A stretch of 64,000 nt of DNA, from contig OZ022241.1 of assembly GCA_963978895.1 (NCBI GenBank), positions 2,907,496 to 2,971,495 of the forward strand. The letters are read 5' to 3'. Origin of the DNA: Erpobdella octoculata. Its lineage: Eukaryota > Annelida > Clitellata > Hirudinida > Erpobdellidae. Below the pieces are notes generated by a model. The model was not told the DNA's origin. It did no database searches and worked only from the letters and a program-made list of their open reading frames with translations. The position numbers were made by a program, and so were the translations under genes. This document shows, piece by piece, positions 57,723 to 64,000 of the stretch. How positions within the stretch are numbered: the stretch's first letter is position 1; each line of letters begins with the position of its first letter.

Positions 57723-60673
57723 TATTCTAAAATCAGTATAGCAATTCATCTTTGGGTATCTGCTTATTATAAGGCTGAACATAGGCAGGGTGTGAAAACT
57801 TGAAAATATGAGACAGTAGTGGGATTCAGTTCAGCCCAGCCAGAAAACTTACTTCCATAACAACAATTTGCTTCTAAATCATATAAGATTCTTATAACTT
57901 AAATTAAAACTTGTGGTTATTTATAGATTCTCTCTCCCAAATACAGCTTTGTTAACAATGGTCTGAAAGACACTTAAAGTCTTGGCAGATAGTACCAGCT
58001 AGCTAAACTATAGCGGCATCAAATTACAAGTATGACTTGATTTTACTTCTACCACCCCAATAACTATATTACGATATAACATAAAACTAATCATCAGATT
58101 AATGATTTTCATCCTATGAAATAAACTAAATCAAACGTAAAGTTTCACAATAATGGCAAATAGGTTTCCGTTAATGTGAAACTTTACCGTGTTTTCACCC
58201 TATTAAATAAACTAAAAGAAAATACTGGAAATTATCAGAAAATTTGGCAGAGCTATGGATCCATTATCACACTCAAAATCTACCTACCAGTACCACTTCC
58301 ATTTTAATTTGATCTTAGTTCCTACAGTACTACACTTGCAAAATATACACTTACAAGTCTACGTCACCTATCATTCTTCACCGCTAGAATATAAATATAA
58401 AAAAGTATTTTAACCCGGATAAAAGACTACCAGCTGACGTGGAAAGTATCAATACAAACTTGAACTTGATGAGGATCAGAAAAGTATTTAGAAAACTGAT
58501 GTACGCAAATGTACAAAATGAAAATATTACTTTTTATAAATGTAAGTAGATTTAAGGAAAACGCAACGTAGGTCTACCGGACCGATTAGATCACCTCAAT
58601 TAATTAATTCAGTCAGTCTAACTAACTTCAACTTCTAACATACGACCGAACGTAAAAGCAAAATCCCCTTTTGAAGAGGATGATAAAAAAAATACGCGAT
58701 TTAACTTTGAGCTTGATAAAGCCTATAATAAAATTTACGTTTTGGAAGTAATCAAAAAATAAAATTTCAAAACCATTTTTCAGTTTAATTTTTCACCACA
58801 AAAAACTGATGACCGGAGAAGGGAGTAAGTGGTGGCCATAGATATCTATGGTGGTGGCTTTATGGGGAGCCCTATGTCATGCGACCCCGTCTCGTCACTT
58901 GTAAGAAAAACTAGTATTAATTTATCATTGCTTTTCTGACTGTAAAATACATACTTGTAATATTTTTCTAAACAAAATGGCTTAGATACACTATTGATAT
59001 TAGTACAGCTTACAAAGATTTTTTTTATTCAGAGAGAATTGACAAAAGTCAAAAAGTTAATTTTACGCTGTTCATAAATTTGCAATAACAATGAATCCAG
59101 TTGCTGATGAAAAATTATCAATTTCACGACGTAGACAGATCCTGAAAACTCAATATAAGGCGCTTTTTTGTAAAATGTAAAAATTCCTCGAGGAACAATT
59201 TTTCCCCGCAAATGACGCCCCTGATGGCGACTGCACAGCGTTACCGTTTTCCACAACGATCTTTCTCGTACCTATTCGTATCATAGATATATCTGATTCG
59301 TATATATTTCAGAGTTACAACAATAATGTATGACCAAATTTGTCGTAACCAACTCACAAGTTATATTTTATTTATATCCTTTACCATGTATTAATATAAA
59401 TAATTAATATAATATTGACCGCTAAACTTGAACAGAGAGGACATGCGACATGCAGCCTATCAGCATCTGCTTCTCCTTGGATGCATACCTATTACCAGCG
59501 TAACTTTTATTTTCAAAATAAAGGGTGTTTAAGCTTAAAAAGCATCTATTATATGTTTGATGAACATGGCTATCAAGTTCTATAGAGAAGCACAATAAAC
59601 AGTTATATTAGCCCTAATACAAGCACATGCAAGCCCATGGTAAAACTTTTATGTCGACATTGTCGGCTGAGAGCTAATTACTTTTGACTCTTATTTCTTT
59701 TCTGCTTTTGACAACGTATGAAGTCTGCCTGATATAAATAAAAAATTTGACGTTTTTTCATTCATACTTATTTTTCGAATACTGAGTTTACATGGTGTTT
59801 CCCATGGCATTCTAGTTTGTTATTTCAACTTGTTTGAATTTCTTTAAAATTTCTATAAATAAAAACCAGATTTATGCTGCTCGATATATGCTTAGATCAA
59901 TTTTAGTTTCCTATAATTTTCTCAACTCTTGTTATCTCTTTTCAAATTGTGACACATTTTGGTGCACCTGCATGTGAAATAGAACGGATGGTTACCATCA
60001 TGGTTCAAATAGAAGCCAGTATAATTTAATTAGAATAGAGAATAGATTTCACAGGTCAATCGAGTCAGCACCAGTCAATAAGCAGCAATAGTTTAAAGCT
60101 AGATAAGGAACGTGGGTAAACCTAAGTCAACAGAATTACAATTGTCAGTCTTAGAAAGTATAAGGAATTAAACTAACAAGTTGCAGTCAGAATTCAACAA
60201 CAATTAGCATGTTTAACTTTTTATAATCTGAAGTGATGAAATTAATTTAGTTTTACACCAACATGCAGAAAATACCTATAATATGTCTCGACAATCATAA
60301 CCAAACTTGAAATATAACAACAAAGTGACAAATTAGTAAATACTAATTGAGTTCATAATAGTAAATATAGTGTGATGTTCCTTTCAATGGTCAGAGTAAT
60401 TTAAGCGGGATGTTGGCTTCTGCTCCAGATGAAACATCAAGTTCATTCGAAGTATTAATCAGTCTGGTGTATCGAATGATATCTGCACAACCTGCTCAGT
60501 CAAAACTCGCTAAAGCATTAACTTACAAACACTGTGTGAACATACCTAAATTCAGTTAATTTGAAATAACTCAAGAGGAAACTATAGACAATTTTCAGCA
60601 TGCAGAAGCAAATAACTTCCTAAAACAAATTTAAAGGATTACAATAATACATTACACAAATAAATAGCCATCA
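57723..60673. other. Gene-free intergenic region
   Basis: About 3 kb of AT-rich unique sequence between Elongin A copy B and FLAD1. A perfect 16-bp palindrome CCATAGATATCTATGG is at 58,836-58,851. The 75-codon minus-strand ORF at 59,029-59,256 has no recognised domain. The FLAD1 3' UTR should lie at the right end. Confidence 0.5.
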
Positions 60674-62375
60674 TCAATTTCTTCCAGCTCTCTCGCAACT
60701 GTGGTCAGTAAGCTTATAGGCTTGCATATAAGTAATAGCCCCTTTTTCATCGATTTTCTGCAGAGCAGGGTTAGGATGGGTGTTTTCCATACTACCTAGT
60801 GAAGTGTAACCCACATCATACAGAGAGCAATAAGGCAAGCTTAGTTCCCTGATGAATTTCCAAAGATAATCATAAGACCAATGAAGAATGGGGTTAACCC
60901 TCATAAATTCCGGCCAGCCTTCGTCCGTCGGGTGAAACTCCCGAAGATGAGAGCTATGAGGGTCAGAAAGTCTTGTACCCATTACTATAGCTTTCACGTC
61001 CGGATGAGCATTTTTGAACTCGGTCAGGGCATCTTTTATCCTACCGGAAAACGTACAAAAGGTCAAGTGGTATCTTGGAATGGTTTTTGAGATAAATTTT
61101 TCAACCTCTGGAAATGCTTGGCCCTTTCTTAAATAAAGGCCATTTATGTGAGGTATCTGACCGAATATTTTAACAACAACGGCGTGTACCAAATGCAGTA
61201 GAGCTGTGCAGTCTTTTCCGCCATTGAAAGCGATGAAAATCTCATCCTTGTCGTAATTGGAAAAACAATCTTCTATGATTTTTAGTGAATTTTCAACTTG
61301 CACGGCAAAACTTCTGTCGGGGTGTTTACAGAGTCCGTAAACTTTCTCGACGACAGACGACATCGGGTCTCTATCGAAACTGGACAGCACGTAAGGTTTG
61401 AGAGAAGTCTCAAAGTATTCGATGCACTCGTTGAGAGACGATCTGCTCTCCGATTCTAACGTGAGGCAGACTTTAAAGTAATTGTTGTGAAACGTCGGGT
61501 AGGATCCGATAATAACTTCTTCGCCGAAACGTTTGTTTGCTTCATTGATGACGCCTGTGATGAAAAATTCGTTCTGATTTATGTATAATTCGTGCATAAA
61601 AGACTGGCCCTGTGGATTCCTGAAAACATCTTCAAGAGCTTCAAAACTCTTTTCCATCAAGTGAGGCACTCCAGGAAAGATATAGACATTCCTTATGGAA
61701 ACTAGTGGAAAAGCAAGTTTTTTCTTGCTGATCTTATCACAGCCATATAATAATTTTGCAGACTGAGGTACAAAAGCAAGTTTAAGTTTTGGACTTTTTA
61801 GATTATCCGTACCAAAAAATAATTTACAAGCATCGACAATCTCCGGATGGGGTTGCAGGTCTTCACCGAAAGCTCGTGCAACGCCTTCAAATGTTCTGTC
61901 ATCATGGGTGGGGCCTATTCCACCCGACGTTATGACAAAGTTGAATTGATTGGAAAAAGATGATACCTAATAGAAAAAACAATATAAAAATTTAGATATT
62001 CTTATTATAAATTATTATTGAAGAAAAACAATAATTTTTCCTATTTTTCAAAATATTATTTATCAATGTTTATTTTAAAAATAAGACAACTGAAACCTCT
62101 TTTGATATGGCATCTATTTCGTCTGGAATGACGGATATCTTTCTCACTTTGACGCCCAGTTGAAAAAGTCTCCGGGTCAAAAACTGTGAATTGGTGTCGG
62201 GCGTTTGACCCTTGAGAATTTCATCGCCTATAACAATTATACCGGCTGTATAACACGCAAATGAATTCTTCACCCCATTCGAAAGGTGTTCAATTTGAGC
62301 CATCAATCCGCAGCAAGAAAGCGATTTGCGGTAAGAAACTATATTCGTAAACAAACTACACCGCCTGCTAAGCAT
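60674..62375 (-). CDS. FLAD1: FAD synthase (two-domain, FLAD1)
   Basis: Two exons, 62375-62097 and 61966-60674, joined in phase 0 to give 523 aa (human isoforms 490 and 587). The enzyme adenylates FMN with ATP to make FAD in cytosol and mitochondria. The N-terminal molybdopterin-binding-like (MoaB/CinA) domain (residues about 42-190) shows [20 protein letters not shown] and [20 protein letters not shown]; in animal FLAD1 this domain has FAD hydrolase activity. The C-terminal PAPS-reductase-like synthase domain (about 305-510) has the nucleotide loop [13 protein letters not shown] (about residue 342), [15 protein letters not shown] (about 424), [14 protein letters not shown] and [16 protein letters not shown]. 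All key blocks are present, so the enzyme is probably active. The first 40 residues (Arg/Ser/Leu-rich, few acids) could be a mitochondrial presequence. If translation started at the second Met (about residue 25), the product would be cytosolic. Confidence 0.96.
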
Positions 62376-62885
62376 GTTCCAGCATTGTGTGTAATTTTCG
62401 TTTAAAAGTAGTCAAGCATATTGACTTTGCCGGAATGACGTTAATTAAACTAGCAAAAAAGCCAATCTAAGAAATAAATTAAATAAATATAATATAAATA
62501 ACCCAGTTCAACCACCTTCCAAAAGGTCATAAATATTTGTGGAAGTGCCACTGTACCGCCATGTCGCTTCGTGACCGCGGCAAGTTTGATTTCTGCCAGG
62601 AAGATGCTGTACCAAGACACTTCCGAGAAGATGCCTTCAAAGAACTTATATTTGTGTCAACGTTCAATATTTCAACCGCTATATTTTAGTCTTAATTTAG
62701 CATTGCATAGGTCTGAAGACTTTTAACAGTTATCACTTGCTATTCCGAATCGGATCATAAACGTGCAATAAATCGGAACCAGGAATTCTTGATGGGGAGA
62801 TGCAGGTACATTATTCTTAATTTTTGTTTAAGGCTTTTGTATTCTGTCCTTTCTAACTACGTAGCCATCCAAATTTCCCTAGGGG
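62376..62885. other. Upstream region of FLAD1
   Basis: The FLAD1 promoter should lie here. No other feature is recognised. Confidence 0.5.
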
Positions 62886-63897
62886 CAGAGGCGTGGATTC
62901 GGCAAAATGTTGAGGGGGGCGAAGATTTTTTAACTGAAACCCAGAGAATCTTCAAATAAAAAATGACCATCCCAATATACATTTGTATGTTGTATGTTCA
63001 TGTAAATCATCCTATTAGTTAAAAAAAAAACAGTTTAAAAAGTTAACTTTTATTTGATATTGAATGCAGACAAAAAGCGTTTAAATTATGAGTGTAACAA
63101 AGGGTATCGACGTTCTTCCATTTTTACAAAATTGTCCACTGAATCAATGGATATTAATCAACAAGTATGATAAATATTGCTTTCATCAACACTAATCTAA
63201 ATCTCAATCGTGTGTGAGCTAATAAAAATAATTTAAATGAATTAGAAAAATCTTGGTGAGAGGGCTCAAGCAACCGGGTAGAATAAAAATATGGTAATAG
63301 TTCTTCAAGCTAGAACAGATACACAAGTCTAAATTTCATACGATTTCGATCGGATGGACCAAAAGCAATCAATCCATTAAATTTCTATAGCGCTATTTCC
63401 ATGGCGTTCAATAGCGCTCGGACACGAACTTATTAAACAGATAGGTTTTAAGCCCGACGGAAAACAGTGAGAAAAGTAGATTAAGTAACTGAAGTATGAA
63501 GAGAGTTTCAGAGAAAGGGACCAGAGTAGGAAAAAGAGTGTTTAGCAAAAGAATGCTTAACAGAAAAGAAGAGTGGAGAAAAGCAATTTTTTATTTTAAA
63601 CATTAGTAAGCAAATTTTAAAAATCATCCTATATCTAAGTGGAAGCCAGAGAAGAAAAAAAAGAGATGGAAAGACATGAGAAAAGTAAGAGGTGCGAGAA
63701 ACTAAGCATTAATAGATTGAAAAATATTAGCAGTAGATTATAAGTAATATAATTCAAGAAGTATGATAAATACTGTTTTTTTCAACTAATCTAAATACTC
63801 ATTCATGGATTAGCTAGAAATGACATTTTTTCTATTTAGTGGAAAAATCTTGAGGGGGGCCATGGCCCCCCTCAGCCCTCCCCAATCCACGCCTCTG
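62886..63897 (-). mobile_element. Non-autonomous hAT element, inverted relative of 33,290-34,419
   Basis: A 1,012-bp element with ends CAGAGGCGTGGATT / AATCCACGCCTCTG and a perfect 8-bp target duplication CCTAGGGG (62,878-62,885 and 63,898-63,905). Sequence and order match the 33.3-kb copy in reverse, including TTAAACGCTTTTTGTCTGCA in complement and the CR1-like LINE tail (about 63,360-63,660; complement of AGCGCTATAGAAATTT). No transposase is visible. Confidence 0.87.
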
Positions 63898-64000
63898 CCT
63901 AGGGGGTCAATATTATTTGCACGAAGGGGCCCAACATTTTTATGTGGGGGCTCAGTATACTTGCAAGAGGGGACTCACAATTTTGAAAATTTTCAAACAA
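63898..64000. other. Right edge of window
   Basis: G-rich unique sequence with GGGGGCTCAGTATAC. No feature is recognised. Confidence 0.4.

Noticed and set aside
59029..59256. A 75-codon minus-strand ORF
   Set aside because: No recognisable domain or splice structure; its length is expected by chance in 64 kb.

Overview
The window is nuclear DNA of an invertebrate animal. The evidence is intron-containing genes with GT-AG splice sites (one GC-AG), metazoan-only or metazoan-typical proteins (POFUT1, a BTB-BACK protein, Elongin A, LYRM4/ISD11, FLAD1), the standard genetic code, low GC, hAT, CR1-like LINE and Helitron-like repeats, and a very heavy load of simple repeats. I cannot name the phylum from this alone. 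Nothing prokaryotic or viral is visible, and there is no CRISPR array or rRNA gene.

Layout. Bases 1-22,000 contain no gene I can support. They hold a series of large microsatellites, including a pure (ATAAAT)n array of about 2.5 kb, a pure (TCAC)n array of about 490 bp and a (GTGA)n-(GT)n compound, separated by AT-rich unique DNA and a few dispersed repeats. From 22.1 kb the DNA becomes genic. POFUT1 runs 22,078-25,792 (+, 8 exons). A BTB/BACK gene converges on it at 26,539-28,560 (-, 2 exons). A 237-codon single-pass membrane protein that I do not recognise runs 30,005-45,453 (-, 4 exons). Its second intron is 13.3 kb and is packed with mobile-element and satellite sequence. Two Elongin A paralogues lie in tandem on the minus strand (47,009-49,481 and 53,401-56,403), with LYRM4/ISD11 on the plus strand between them (51,550-52,039). 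FLAD1 (FAD synthase) is at 60,674-62,375 (-, 2 exons).

Mobile DNA. Two hAT-type elements of about 1 kb (33,290-34,419 and 62,886-63,897) have perfect 8-bp target duplications, lie in opposite orientation, and carry a CR1-like LINE 3' tail inside them. Smaller hAT-like MITEs are at 19,805, 23,763 and 41,369. A nested CR1-like LINE remnant lies at about 56,620-57,722. A 3.2-kb composite at 35.5-38.7 kb has inverted flanks, two oppositely oriented GC-rich terminal hairpins with an 18-bp minisatellite, and a Helitron-like core with a tandem repeat of about 158 bp.

The genes are ordinary housekeeping or developmental functions (Notch O-fucosylation, Fe-S cluster assembly, transcription elongation or ubiquitin ligase adaptor, FAD synthesis) and do not form a pathway together. 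The points most worth checking are the Elongin A duplicate, which has an apparent frameshift and a duplicated splice donor, the unknown membrane protein, and the composite repeat at 35.5-38.7 kb. All exon models were built by hand from splice sites and reading-frame continuity. UTRs and transcription start sites are not placed.
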